From assembly GCA_003344405.1 (NCBI GenBank), contig NOWV01000082.1, positions 248,001 to 312,000 of the forward strand: a stretch of 64,000 nucleotides of DNA. The letters are read 5' to 3'. Numbering within the stretch: position 1 is the stretch's first letter; each line of letters opens with the position of its first letter. Origin of the DNA: Trichoplax sp. H2. Lineage: Eukaryota; Placozoa; Uniplacotomia; Trichoplacea. A program made the translations under genes and the position numbers. Of the stretch, positions 1-12,801 are shown in pieces. A model generated the notes under the pieces. That model did no database searches. It worked only from the letters and a program-made list of their open reading frames with translations, and was not told where the DNA came from.

Positions 1-363
1 TTTTTAAATCATCCAGGTATTTAATAGAGCTAGTAAAGCTATGCCTGGTCACTCAAAGATATATTACATACTAGGAAAGTTTTATTTTATGCAGGTACAA
101 GATTACATTTTTAGGGTTTACTACATTATGAACCTTTTCTTATACCCCTTGATCGAAATTTTTAGAAAAATTTGAGCGAGGCACTAAGATATCTTCGATT
201 GTGCGCTGTATCGAAATATACTGTAAATAATTCGAACGAATCGGTATGATCCTCAGGACCTGAATCTTTAACTTTTCAAGATGTATTGATATTTCGTTGT
301 AATGTCATTGCCTCCTTGATCTAAACGCTTTCAGTATTCTTATTAATACCAGTCTTTTTTCAG
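1..363 (+). other. Probable intron of the ZFC3H1-like gene
   Basis: No reading frame here resembles the gene that follows. The first recognisable exon begins after a pyrimidine-rich tract and CAG at 361-363, so this stretch is most simply an intron whose 5' exon lies outside the window. Confidence 0.5.
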
Positions 364-1890
364 TCGTGTGATGTCTTGGATGTTCATGCGCTTTATAAAA
401 AGCTGCTTGGACTACCTTTGCCATACAACTATCGTCTTCCAGATTCTGCAATGAAAATTGAAAATCCAGATACCCAAAATGACTTACTATATATTTGGCT
501 TTGTTACTGGTACAGTACATTAGATGAGTTTAACGTTTCTGTATTCATTAAGTACTCTTAATCATTGCAAGTATTATTAAATTATTAAATATTATGTATC
601 CTGTCTTGTTTAGCCTCTTGTTAGAAATTGAATCTGTTGAAGATCAATATATATGCGACGTTTTTGAGGATTCTATCGTAAAAACTATGGCTCTCGAAAA
701 CAAGAAAGAATTATGGTTGGAATATATGTACTTTCTTATGCGATCGCTATCTAAATGTTCAAACGAAGAAGATTTTGGTAAACGTTTGAAGGTAAGGATT
801 ACCGTCAGGTTATTTATCCCTGAGTAATATGTGATTAAGGATTATACTGTATATCATCTTTTTCTAGGATATGATCAAGAAGTGCTGGCGATGTGTTGTA
901 GTTTCTTGTCCACATTCTCGCTCTTCACCTTATCGAAATGGTTCAAAGTGGAACGACTTTCGTTTTTGTAATCGGGTATTAATCACTTTACAGCGTCTGC
1001 CATTTAATCAGATAAGATTATTGATGTACTGTATATATAGTAATGTATTCTTTATTCTGTAAGTAATTTGAAGTGCGAAATAATTTTAGCTTTAGGAGTA
1101 ATTGTTAAACTATTACATTACTAGATTTTATCTTTGCTGATTATCTGTTTACCGAATTCCTTGTTCACGCATTGTGTGGAAAGGTTTCTTTCCACCATGC
1201 CACAAAATGCTGGTTTAGTAATCAGGTTAGCAATATACATACACAGTTTCGTTATTTATGCCTAACGATGATCTTGTGATGCTTTGCACTGACGCTTGTG
1301 TAAAAAGGTTATTAAAGGAACTGGAGTTAGCAAAATCGCATCTTCTGGATAAAACTATCCTTACATCTTTGCTGCTTAAAAATCCGGAATGTTTACCAGT
1401 GTGGCGAATGTACATATATCGTACTTAATGTTAGGAAATCATTCATGTCTTTAGTTGTAAAGTAAAGTTATTTTCTGTTACAGAATCATTACATTTGAAG
1501 TTCAACATGGTCGCGTTAATCAGGTCTACAATTAGTTCTAGTTATTTGTAAAATAATGTATTTATACCTATCGTATTGGCTTAAGCGGTATGGACTTATT
1601 ACTCTACCATGACTAATGCTGACAGTTTCGTGCATCTTTAGGCGCGATGGTTATATCAACAAGCCACTGAAGCAGTACCTTTATCGGCAATACTCTGGAG
1701 AGAGGTATACATGAAAAGCTCTTTTTTGCAAGGAAGAAGGTGACTTTCTATCTTGTTTTACTTGTTGTAGTACATACAGTTCGAGGTACAACACGAGAAT
1801 TTTCAGGCTATTGAAGATGCTATCGAAAAGTGTAAACATCATGGCGTTTGCTTAGGAGATTTAAATACAACCTACAGCTTACTGAAGTAA
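364..1890 (+). CDS. ZFC3H1: ZFC3H1-like protein, C-terminal HAT-repeat part (5' end outside window)
   Basis: Eight exons join in one frame: 364-509, 614-791, 868-975, 1125-1225, 1308-1409, 1484-1523, 1642-1704 and 1771-1890 (TAA at 1888-1890). All junctions are GT-AG and keep phase. The translation resembles the C-terminal half-a-TPR region of vertebrate ZFC3H1 as I remember it: DMIKKC, then VERFLSTMPQNAGLVIRLL, PECLPVWRI, ARWLYQQATEAVPLSAILWRE and finally AIEDAIEKCKHHGVCLGDL before the stop. ZFC3H1 is a nuclear scaffold of the poly(A)-exosome-targeting (PAXT) connection, which works with MTR4 in decay of polyadenylated nuclear RNA. The zinc finger and N-terminal coiled-coil parts would lie upstream of the window. 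The gene converges on F-spondin. The assignment rests on the last 200 residues only; another HAT-repeat protein is the main alternative. Confidence 0.75.
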
Positions 1891-3632
1891 GCAAAACTAC
1901 TACAGTCCTGACGATTGTTCTAATATCTACGGTCTTTTCCCAATTTTTCAATTTGTTATCTTCATTTCCGTTGCAGATCAATAACCACCTGATATAAAAT
2001 GATATTATGCACTACCGTCCACTGCCCATAACGGAGAGTGTTCTAATTCAATAATTGAATCTTCATAAAATTAATTTATATAATAATTTTGAAGCTACTA
2101 ATCTTTAATAATTTTATTAATTCAGGTGAAACTTAGTCAGTGATTCCGTGAAATATTTATATTAATGATTTGACTGCTTGCTATTTTCAACAACCAATGA
2201 AGAAATCATTTCATACTATGGATAATCAGATTATATCAATTATGGCTGCTGTAGGATGTAGCAAGAAAAATTTAGCTTGGCATCTACGGAATACATAATT
2301 TAAAACGTTTCACTGAAAACATAACAGCTCGTTTCTTCACGAAGTCTAAATTTTTGCGATCATCATGTCAGCCAATTTGGCTTTAAGCGAATCTATCAAG
2401 ACATGGGAAATACACATAATTGAGTAGTTTTATCAATAATGCGATCTGCCAAGCTATAAATAGTTTCACAGTCGTTGAAACTAATTGTATTTCATTTGTA
2501 AAGTTTGCGCAGACCAAAGTGATGGAAATATAATAAAAAATGTTTTATTCCGAAACAGCTAGTAAATAGTTTCACATTTATTGAAAGAATTTAACATGCA
2601 ATCCTTTGGCAGTCTTAATTCACGTCTTTACACTTTGCGTTAAATTAATTTCATACCGCGCACGTAACGTTTTCATTAAATTTAGATTTAACTAATTCGG
2701 CAATACACAGTATGTTCATGTCTTAGATAAGAGTCTCAACTACACTACACTCGAGAGTAGTTGTCACGAAAATTCAATTCATTCTCTTCAACCTCTACCG
2801 TTTAATAGTTTACCTGATTTGATACTGTAAAACACGAGCGTGCATGATATATTTACTTATAAATAACTACATTTCTTCAGATTAAGGACCGAAAGATAAG
2901 TCTAATTTCCGATTCTGAAATGCTACTAAGCGATGATTTTATATAATGTAATCGTAAATGAATAACTGGCTAGGCTATGGTTTGGAACGTGATGGGCTAA
3001 TGTGATTGATATTCTTTGTAGATAAACCTATGATATCTAGAAGTTATAACGATAGCTAGTGATTAAGGTCATTATCACTTCATCGCTTCTTACAAATATG
3101 TTTTCAAATATGCGCGCTAGAACGATTTATGAATAGTATTACGATAATGCTTATTTTAATATCAAATAGTTAATTCCTTACAATACATGATGCTGTACAA
3201 TAACTTCCACATCGTTACCACCTTCTATCATACTATACATTACTGTACTATTATCCTGGCACAAATAAATATTATTAAGAGGAAATTAATTTGGCAGGAA
3301 ACAACGAACAATACAATCGGTGGCATGATGGACGAATGTTGCAAGTTTTGAATTGACTACAATCCTAATAATCTAAAAGTATTCGTCAACCATATGAACA
3401 GCAATATAAACCAATAAATGTAAATAATTTCAATTATAATTAATTAACCAAGTTGTAAACACGCTATTCTGTGTTGTATGCTGCTTAGCTAGTAATGCGT
3501 TGACAGTGAAAAAAGAAAAGATAATCTTTCAAAGACCAAGACTGCAGTGTAATCAATTACCTGACGAGCGTTAAGTTTTTCATAAACACGATATCTATAA
3601 CATTTCGTATTATCACGATCACGGAATTCGAC
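1891..3632. other. Convergent intergenic region
   Basis: This lies between the 3' ends of the ZFC3H1-like gene (+) and F-spondin (-). I see no coding exon. An AATAAA at 2533-2538 could be a poly(A) signal for the plus-strand gene, although it is about 640 bases past the stop. Confidence 0.5.
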
Positions 3633-6600
3633 TCATTTTACTATAGGACAATTCTGAGAGTTACAGGGTTCCACTTCGACTACAATTGGACATCTCGATT
3701 CGCCTTCAGGTGGCATTACTACGATATCTCTTTTTCTAGTCCGGAAACCTCTACCACAAGTTTTACTGCATGTGCTCCATGTTGTCCATTCATTAACTTG
3801 ACATTTAACTATAAATTGAATAGATGTCTTCATTTAATACCGTGGTTATACAAGCAAGGATACGATAAAGAGAGACCTCTATTATACATTTAACGACCAT
3901 ATGTATATATGAGATTACAGAACTTTTTAAATTAATTATTTTTTTATCCGTAGTAATATCAGTAAAGATGATTCTACCTTTTCCGCATTCAGGTAATTTA
4001 CAAAGCTTTCTTTGATCTAAAACAGGGCACGGCGGACGTCCATTGGCGTTTGGTTTTTGATTCCGAAATCTATATTTATATCCTTTGCCGCAAGTTCTTG
4101 TACATTCCGACCATGGACTCCATTGCATACAATTAATTAGTTCTTCTGTTGTTTATAAAGATGTATTAAAAATAATCAAATAAAGGACTCGGATTTATAT
4201 TATACTATACCTGGACATTTATATTTGCATCGTTTAGTCTGTTTTAACGCCGGACAAGGTTTACCGCCATTACTAGCTGGTCGCTCTACGGTTCTCGTCC
4301 TGGTTTTATTAAAATTTGCATTGCAAATTCGAGGACAACTGCTCCAGGTTCCCCATTCTGAGACTATGCATTTTACTGGCTCTGAAGGTGATATTGGTAG
4401 GTAGGAAATATGAATACTACTAAAATTCGATTTACCTAATAAGCTGTTTTTTAAGAATAACCTTTTGGTTGAGGATAACTTACTACATTTATCTAGACAT
4501 GCTTCATCGAATGCTTTGCTCTCTTCAAGATTAGGACATTTTTTTCCATTATTTTGAGGCTGTTGTAAAATTGCTCTCTTTCTTGTAGTATGTGTCGTGT
4601 TGCAAGAGCAAGGAGACCATTCTGTCCATTCTGATACGACACAATCTTTAATTGCTTTATAGTAGCAGTAAGAATACATCCACTGTTTATCGTACGGTAA
4701 TATTAATTCAGTGATGGTTTACAGTAGAACTACAATCAGAGTTATCCAGAATTTAAACTAACGCTTGCTGTTCTTACTGTTGATGATATCATATTGATAA
4801 ATCACTTACAGCACCTATCGATGCATTCTTTATTATGTTGGATTATTTCTTTGGTTGGCGGGCACTTCATTTTAAGTCCTGCTTTGATAATATGCCTTGT
4901 TCTACTCTTAAGCTGTTGCGCTAGTGTATCGCATATAGTTGGACATGGTGTCCACTGCGACCATTCGGTCACTTTACATGCAGTTCCTGATTGTAGAAAG
5001 TAATAATTTAATTAAATAATGTAACTAATAAAAAATTTCGATTCATAAAAATAGAATGCTACTAATAGCCACAAATCTTCTATGTTAGTTTTCCATTCTT
5101 AAGTGTCATCGGACGATAAATGTTCTAAATCCTTACTTTACATGTAATTACCTTCGGTTGGGCATGGTGCTGTTAAGCAGCTTTGTGTTTGAATTAAGAT
5201 AGGACATTGATTTAAATTTAAATTTGGGTTTCCTATAATATGGCGGTGACGCCTTCTTTGGCCGGCACCACAAGAAGCAGAGCAAGAACTCCATTTAGTC
5301 CACTGACTCACCGTACAGCGATCACGTACTAAAAAATTGAGGGAAAAATGATATAAATATATATACTCCGCTACATTAACATAATATTGCCATCAGTTTC
5401 GTATAAACTTTACATTTACAATAAATTTGTCAGACTAACAACCTAAATGATGGAATGATTGTTTGTGACACAATCGCAAAATGGGATTAAAAGTGACTTG
5501 GTTCAACTGCACATACACATATGAATTTATTGTATTAAATAGTAGTAAATAAATAGTGATATACACTGGAAGTTTAACCGTTACATGATACAAAAAGTGA
5601 TAAGCTTTTTATAATTTCATAATACGCAAAAGATTTTCGATGACAATAGTAATTATAATTAATCTTTATGGACTTTACAACTAGACAAATACAGATGGTT
5701 ATAATCTTATTGCAGTTTTTAAGGATCTGGTTGCCTTACATTTTCGTATGTCAGATTCTAAGCTATTCTTACCATATTTATTGCGCTTAGTTATTACAAT
5801 AATGATAATAATTAAATGTGCGAGTATAATATTGTATGATATCAATATTAATCGTAAATAAAGAGGCTACCTGAAATTTCAACGGTTCGTGTACAAGTTG
5901 CTGTAGATATTTTCTCAAAAGTAATTTGAGCAAAAGGAGGTATGGATGAATGCGCTCCATTAACATAAAATGGCGAGCTAGAATTATTAGAGAATAGCGC
6001 AGTAATTTTTTGAACAGTTTTTTGTGGTTCCGTTGGATGATTAGGGCTAGTATAAGAAATGCCATCGTCAGTCCCTGCGTCAAGTAACGTTAAGTTTACG
6101 ATCAAGCTGTCTCTCCAATTACAGTCACTTTTACAAAGGTCTAAGGAGTCCATTCCAACAAACCAATCTGGGCTTGGAGATATCTTGCGAACAAACGAAA
6201 CAAGGTGGTGCATCTGATCGACGGTAAAACTGACGGCTTCAGTTTGATGTATGTCAAAGTTGCTGCGAATCGTGAAGTAATCAAAAACTCGCCTATTTTT
6301 ATTGCTGATAATATCCCGTAACAACTTGGCTGTAAATAAATTATTAGAAAATAAATTACTTTTACATCACCAAACAATCGATTTTCCTAAAAATGGTTCG
6401 TACCTTGTACTTTACATTAATTTTACTGTGAAGTCTTTCAACAGGATAATTACTACTCACTACTCTTACCTTCGATAGATGATAAATTTATTAAGCCAAT
6501 TACGGTTGGTTTTATTATTACAACAGAAATACAGTATTACCAATGATAATAAAATGATGAATTGAAGCCTTTCGGTGTATTACAAGAATGCGACAACAAA

Positions 6601-9600
6601 TAACAATCCGTCATAGATAGTAATTTATGGCGCACTTTTGATATACAGATAGGTCATGTTAATCTTCTTGTATTAGAGTATAGTGGTTGTTCATCCGATA
6701 ATATGTGATAGTAATGTAAGTGTCGCATTATAAGCCCTTTTCACGCTTTTTCGAAAACTTACCCGCAAAATCCCATTCAGCGGCCTCCTTCATAAATGTA
6801 CTAACGATGGTGTTGTAGTGATATAGGTAGAAAGTTTGAGAGTGTGTAGCACCTATTAGATTGCCCCAGCGTGGAAAGGAACGAGTTGGAAAATCTTTTG
6901 GATGAGTTTCTTTATTCCATATTCCTTTAAATTTCATAGAGTAAGTTGCAGGTCCACAGGCGCAACAGGTCGTTCCAGCTGATAGAAACAAGTGTAGCGA
7001 TTTAATCATAATATGAGTATATCTTATAAATGATATAGTATTTATAAAAGTGACCAGGCAAATATTGAGTACTAAATTTTACCTCTTTGGCAAATTTCTA
7101 ATCTCAATTTACCGTCATCTTTAAACCACTGCGGCATAGTCTGAACGACAGTTGCCCTGTTATATCAAAATACAATTTCAGTATCGGTAAAGTATGAAGT
7201 ACATTTCGGGAATAGGATAGATATCTGTTACGGTGTCGTTTCACCATAAAGAAGTTAGTGATGTTTCATAGCGTAACTTTACATAGATTACGAGATAGTT
7301 CATATTTTAGACGTCTTGTAGTTTAACATATGATTGTGACTGATTCATATTAGATTACATGTTATTACTTGACAGATTCTGTAAATGGATATATAGAAAT
7401 CTGAATATCTTGTGTTAGGCATCGGAACTTGAGTACTTAAATACCGTACGCCATATTAATTAGCTTTTTAGATATAAATCTACCGCCTGATTTACAGGCG
7501 CTATTAATACCAGCTATAACTTCTAGCAACTGTAGAAAAGTATGTAAGCCCGGAATTTTATAGAATAAAGTTAGTTCTTTAATTTATTGTTTAATATGAA
7601 ATTATAACCTATAAATCACTGAGAATTAGTAGAATTAACGATAAGTGCTCCCAAGCGTTTCTTAGACAGATTAAGTGCCCTGATACGTGGTTCAGGGAGA
7701 AGATTTGTAGATTTAGAGTTTTCGTTGTCTTCTTACATACGTAGCTGTTTCGTGATAAAATCATGTTCATATATCGGTTTATTAAAATTATAATTATAGT
7801 TTACGCTCATCAATCATGGACTACAGAATCAATAAATAGCAGTATATGCGGCTGATTTAAACTGCTAATAAGCAAAATCTGATATATCTTTGGTACTTTG
7901 CTATGTTCTTTGTTATCAGGCTTAAATCTATCCACAATTATAAGCATTTATCTAGAGTATAATGACCCGGAAAGTTTCTTTTAATGCGTATTGATACTAG
8001 ATAGAGAAGGTTTTGTAACGAAGATGTAATATTAAATATGAGAATATCTATTATTATTGTTCATTATAAAATTGTTGGAATAGTTACTATTAATAGCATT
8101 GCTAATACAATAAATCTTGCCAAGTAATGCAATTTACTTAGAAATCTCTCTTAAGATTGTTACCATAGGCTTGTAGTTGATAAACAATTTTCGGTCTTTT
8201 AAAATAAGCTTTTGGTAAATATGCCATTAATCGTTATGTCACAATATCATAACATCAGTTAAACAACTAGATGTACGTACATTTTCGGGTAAATATAATT
8301 ACAGAACATGTAAACTAATCCTTCTTGTATTTATGTTGTCTTTTGTAAGAACACAGCTACATTAATTTACATTATGAATATGATCGCAAGTTCTGCCATA
8401 TTTGATTAACACCTGAAACTACAATATTTGTTAGGATCTCAAACTAGATTCAATATTGGTATTTGCATAGAAAATAGAGTATTAAAGATATTTTGTAAAG
8501 ACAACATGCTAAACAAATAATAATCTTAGAACATCGGGCTGATCTAGTATGGATCTTGAGGTTGGGCGAATATGAAGGCAATTGCATTACAAAAGAATGA
8601 GGGATAAGATTTAATTTAATATATTAACTTAAAAAACGAAATAAAGTATTAGTTGCACCACTATGGAGTATACATTGTTAAATATTAGAGCATTTTCAGT
8701 CTGCGAACTTTCATGTTACGTATTTTTAGCCTATTACTTTACTTCAGGTTCATACGAAGTTTAATATATAATGTGAATATATATATACCATTTATATAAG
8801 ATCAGGCATTCGGAAATAATTTTGCTACCTCATCTTATTGAGGAGTAAAAGATATTTCGATTAGTTCTCTTACCGAAAAATTATGCAACCGCTCCCATTT
8901 TTAGGTGCTATCCATTTAAATTTAACGAAATATTTGTCTCGGTTATTGCAATGAGAAATCAAGTTGATGCATCCATGGACATTCTTGCCTGCACATTGTC
9001 CATCGTCAGAAATCGGCTGCAATTCCCCTGAGGGCATATTTGCCGCTATATTGGTAGCTTCAATGGCATATCCACGAAAGGTACGTCCGTTACCCATAAG
9101 GAATACTAGAAAGATACATTTATGATATCTTATCTCTGGCCAGTACCATTTACAATAGTGATTTACTTATTGTAGAAGCAAATGCTGTCGCTATTTATAT
9201 AATAGATTATCAAATTTTCCATCTCTTATTTATAAATTACGAAAAATTTCAGGGTTCTAATTTTTATAAACACACTCTCTCAAAATAATCATTTCCGTCA
9301 GTAGTTAATATTGAATCAGCGCGCTAATATCGACTTTAGATATTAAATATTATTATACAATTAGCTGTAGCTACTTCTCAGATTAATAAATTTAAAAGAT
9401 CATGATTCCACATATATCATATTACGACTTTATCGTCTTTAGAATAGCAACAATGCAAAATGCTTTGCATCGTCTCTCTACCACAAATTTCAAATCTGAT
9501 AACAAATACAAGTATACAGAATTATAACGGGTTTCGATAGCATGACTGTATCTGATGCGGTGAGATTTATATGATATCAGATCAGTTTATAAATAATTAT

Positions 9601-12600
9601 ACTAATCGATCAAAAATGTCGTATAAATTTTCATTTTCAGCTAATTGAGGCCGTTGGGGAATAATAAAATAGTATTAAATTTCTGAGAAGAGGCTATAAA
9701 TAATCATAATGATTTACTGCAAGTTAGCATCCTTCGAATACTATTGTCTCCGTGCGCGAATATAGCAAATATTTTATTTTAATTAATTCAGAGCTATTAA
9801 GCATCTTATTATCTAATAATATAATCCTTCAATTATTGGAATTCTATCTATTAGATACAAACAGAAATAATTTTGATTAATGCTATAGATCATAACTAAA
9901 TTAAATTTTATGTTATTGTTGATATCAATACGGTAGATAATTTGACTCATACTACATTAGTTTATTGAAACATGCATCATGCCTTCACAACTATGATCGA
10001 AGTTTTACCAAGCTTTATGCAGTATTAAATTTGTACTTACGAAAACTAATTGGTGTCATCACTTTTAGTAGAAAGAAATTATTTATGTTTTACTATAGTT
10101 ATAAATTAGGATGTACAAGACTTGTATAATATTGCTTTTAATAGGTACATAGTATCAAGGTAAAGTGATACTATAGTAACGCGATATTCTAGGAATTTTC
10201 ATAATTTATGTATTTCAATAGATCTTAAACCAGTGTAAATTACCTAATAATCTTTATCATCCCGTGATAAAATGATTTTTACGTAGTCATATGCAATTTG
10301 CTAGCAATCAGTTTTATAAGTACGGTACACCAAGACAAGACAATAGCCATTTCAAAATTTCCTTTAAAGACTCTTAGATGAAATTTAAATTGTTTCATGG
10401 CTTAGCAAGTATATGTACTAAAATATTTCCTAGCATACTGTAATGTAAATATATAGTGATAAAATTACGCTATAATTTGTCAGCTACGTCCTATTACATT
10501 ATCACCACCTTTACCTTTGCAAATAGCAGAATATCTCATCCCTATCTAAGTTAACATTAATTTTTAAAGAATTTTCCTTCGTTGTTAGTTTAATGTATAG
10601 TTTTTAACCTAAAATATCTCCACCTTTACCTTTACAAATGGCAAAATATCTCATTACTACCTAAATTAACATTAATTTTTTAAGAATACTTTTTCTTTGT
10701 TAGTTAAATGCATAGTTAGTAACGCAAAAATTCATTAAGAGCTAAGATTTATGCAGTAAATCCCAGCAAAAAAAGATTTTAAATAAAAAATGTAGCAGTT
10801 AAAATTATTATGAAACTAAGTGAAAGCGTTGGAAAATTAAATATTTGATGTCTAACAAGGAATGCGAGAAGATATATGTATTTTGATCTAAGTACTCAAT
10901 TAGGCAGATTATTGAATATAGCATTTACGCATAATGGCCTTTACTATTTCAGGCGTTTTTGTATTGTAATAGAAATTACTGTTTTCGTACACTAAACTCT
11001 CAACTTTAACCCATTCAATGATATTTACTTGATCTAAAACATAATCGTGAAAAATAAATTAGCATCAGAGGTGATTTTAAATCTCCTATTTTTGAAGATA
11101 GCACCTTATGATTGCTAAATGTTAAAATTTTCAGATTTATTAAATCGATCAATTGAAGAATTGTACCACTGTACATCATCATTAAATGTTTTTATTTTAT
11201 GCTTTCAACTACAATAAGATTATATAATAGTATTGTATTTTTAGTACATTACATCAATGAAAGTGATTCAAATTGAATCATGTGTTGCATTTAAATGGTG
11301 AAACTAACGTATATTTTCTTGTAAATTAAAACGATTTCCAACCAATATATGAGCTAGATCGACTATCAAATATTAAAAACAACTTTTCGTTTCAAAAACT
11401 TAGTCGGGAGCAACTACAGGTATCATTGTAGGATTTTATTCGATCACTCTGTCTAATTAACATATTCAGGAATCAGTACAAGATATCGCTTTAGACAGCA
11501 TACGTGTAAGCTAGAGTAATTCTAATTGAAAGCTTAAAAATCTATAATACAGTAAGTAAAGGTTCGCTGCCCTTTTGAGTCTAATATTTAGAAAGGTCAT
11601 AGTTTACCATTTATAGTAAGGGTGGTCAGATAGAAGACTAAGATGCAGCAGTCTATCGCAAAATATACTCTAATATGATGAATAGAATACATCCAAAGGA
11701 ATAATCAGAACCGATTTTTATACGACATAAAAATAGTTTTATAAATGTTTAGGTATAATTTGTATTTTATAGAAATAAAGCGTTTTATTGGTAGTAAAAA
11801 AACAGCATAGAAAATATGCACCACGCACGCTAACAGTACTGTAGAATCACAATTTAGTTGTGGCATAGTATTACAACTGGAGCTGATATTTGTCAGGATG
11901 ATCTTATAATAACAAATTTCTTGGATATGAGCCAAGCCATCTTTAATACTAGTATTTTATGTCCTTCAAAATCATAGTTAAATGCGAATGTAAAAGAAAA
12001 ACCTCATGAAAAGCACTGTAATTTACCTAAATTAAGACTGCATCACTGGAATTGCAATCATTCATTTTACTAAGCAGGTAAGACTAAATCGACTACGGTG
12101 TGTTATAACAGCGAATACATCAATGTCCGAAGTCTTTAACTTAGCAGCATATAACCAATTGAAGATTGTAACGACTAAAGATAGGCTTTTGAGTAGACAT
12201 TTAGTGTCCCTAAAATTAGATGTTATCTTCATTTATGACAAGTGAAGAGTCAGAATGGTTGAAAACTGTAATTGAAACTTTCATTAACTCTACAAATAAG
12301 TTTGATAGTACGTAAGGAGTCATAACAGACTTACTAATAAATTTTAAATTGGCTATCTATTGAAGATATTACTCTATTTCAATCAATGTGTAACATATCA
12401 TTAATCTGATAAACAAGCTGATTTTACTAAAATTTAAAATTTTAGCTTGCGTAAGACACGTGTGCGATCAATATTGAAATCGAACCCAAATAGTTTTTAA
12501 GGAGATTAAATGGACTAATTAAATTAGCCAAAATTATCAAGTTTACTTTGAACTTACAGTTGTATATCTTATCAGCCTGATATGTTCCTGGATTATTTTC

Positions 12601-12801
12601 AATTATTATGCTGTAGCCGTTGTCTCCAGGTGTTCGCTTAACATTCTCTCCGTGATTAGGTATTCGACTACAATCTCGATCAGGAATCCCGTTTGGAAAA
12701 CAGATAGCTGGACAAGGGTTAAGGATTAACGATAGAAAAAGTAGATGCAAAATTTTGGATGGCGGATAGAAATAACCCAAATATAAGATAGTCGTAACCA
12801 T
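3633..12801 (-). CDS. SPON1: F-spondin: Reeler, Spondin_N and six thrombospondin type-1 repeats
   Basis: Eleven exons (high to low): 12558-12801, 8874-9105, 7083-7156, 6763-6978, 5871-6329, 5152-5328, 4810-4986, 4484-4654, 4211-4381, 3978-4145 and 3633-3808 (TGA 3633-3635), about 754 aa. Vertebrate F-spondin is about 807. Exon 1 has a hydrophobic signal core (ILHLLFLSLIL) and starts the Reeler domain; exons 2-3 finish it (GSGCIIFRATVVQTMPQWF). Exons 4-5 are Spondin_N, with KFKGIWNKETHPKDFP, LIGATHS, SPSPDWFVGM and DAGTDDGISY. Exons 6-11 each hold exactly one TSP1 repeat, all phase 1-1, all with WxxW tryptophans typical of C-mannosylation. Repeats 1, 5 and 6 have the classic CSxTCG form; 2-4 are divergent. 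No C-terminal Kunitz domain is seen. F-spondin is a secreted matrix protein in axon guidance and adhesion. Introns 1 (3.4 kb) and 2 (1.7 kb) are the only large ones. Confidence 0.95.
7500..7590. repeat. LTR-like fragment A (shares a segment with 14.1 kb)
   Basis: Within F-spondin intron 2, agcaactgtagaa, then gtatgtaagcccg, then gaataaag closely matches a block at 14104-14150. The order (TATA-like box, AAGCCCG, AATAAA) resembles the R region of an insect LTR element. There is no coding sequence beside it. It is a degraded, inferred relic. Confidence 0.3.
10503..10735. repeat. Imperfect tandem duplication, two copies of about 115 bp
   Basis: The blocks starting cacctttacc at 10506 and 10621 repeat each other with scattered substitutions, including atatctcat and ttaacattaattttt. 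They lie in F-spondin intron 1 and are noncoding. Confidence 0.75.

Noticed and set aside
1207-1307. Apparent frame break in the ZFC3H1-like gene, first read as a 21- or 34-base intron or a frameshift
   Set aside because: Using the acceptor at 1306-1307 gives a normal 82-base intron, keeps phase, and restores the expected GLVIRLLKEL junction.
4794-5003. Plus-strand ORF of 69 aa with a Leu/Cys-rich look
   Set aside because: It is the antisense of the second TSP1 exon of F-spondin.
10037-10057. A 21-base phase 1-1 candidate microexon in F-spondin intron 1
   Set aside because: It would insert about seven residues into a conserved part of the Reeler domain where relatives have none; the flanking exons already join correctly.
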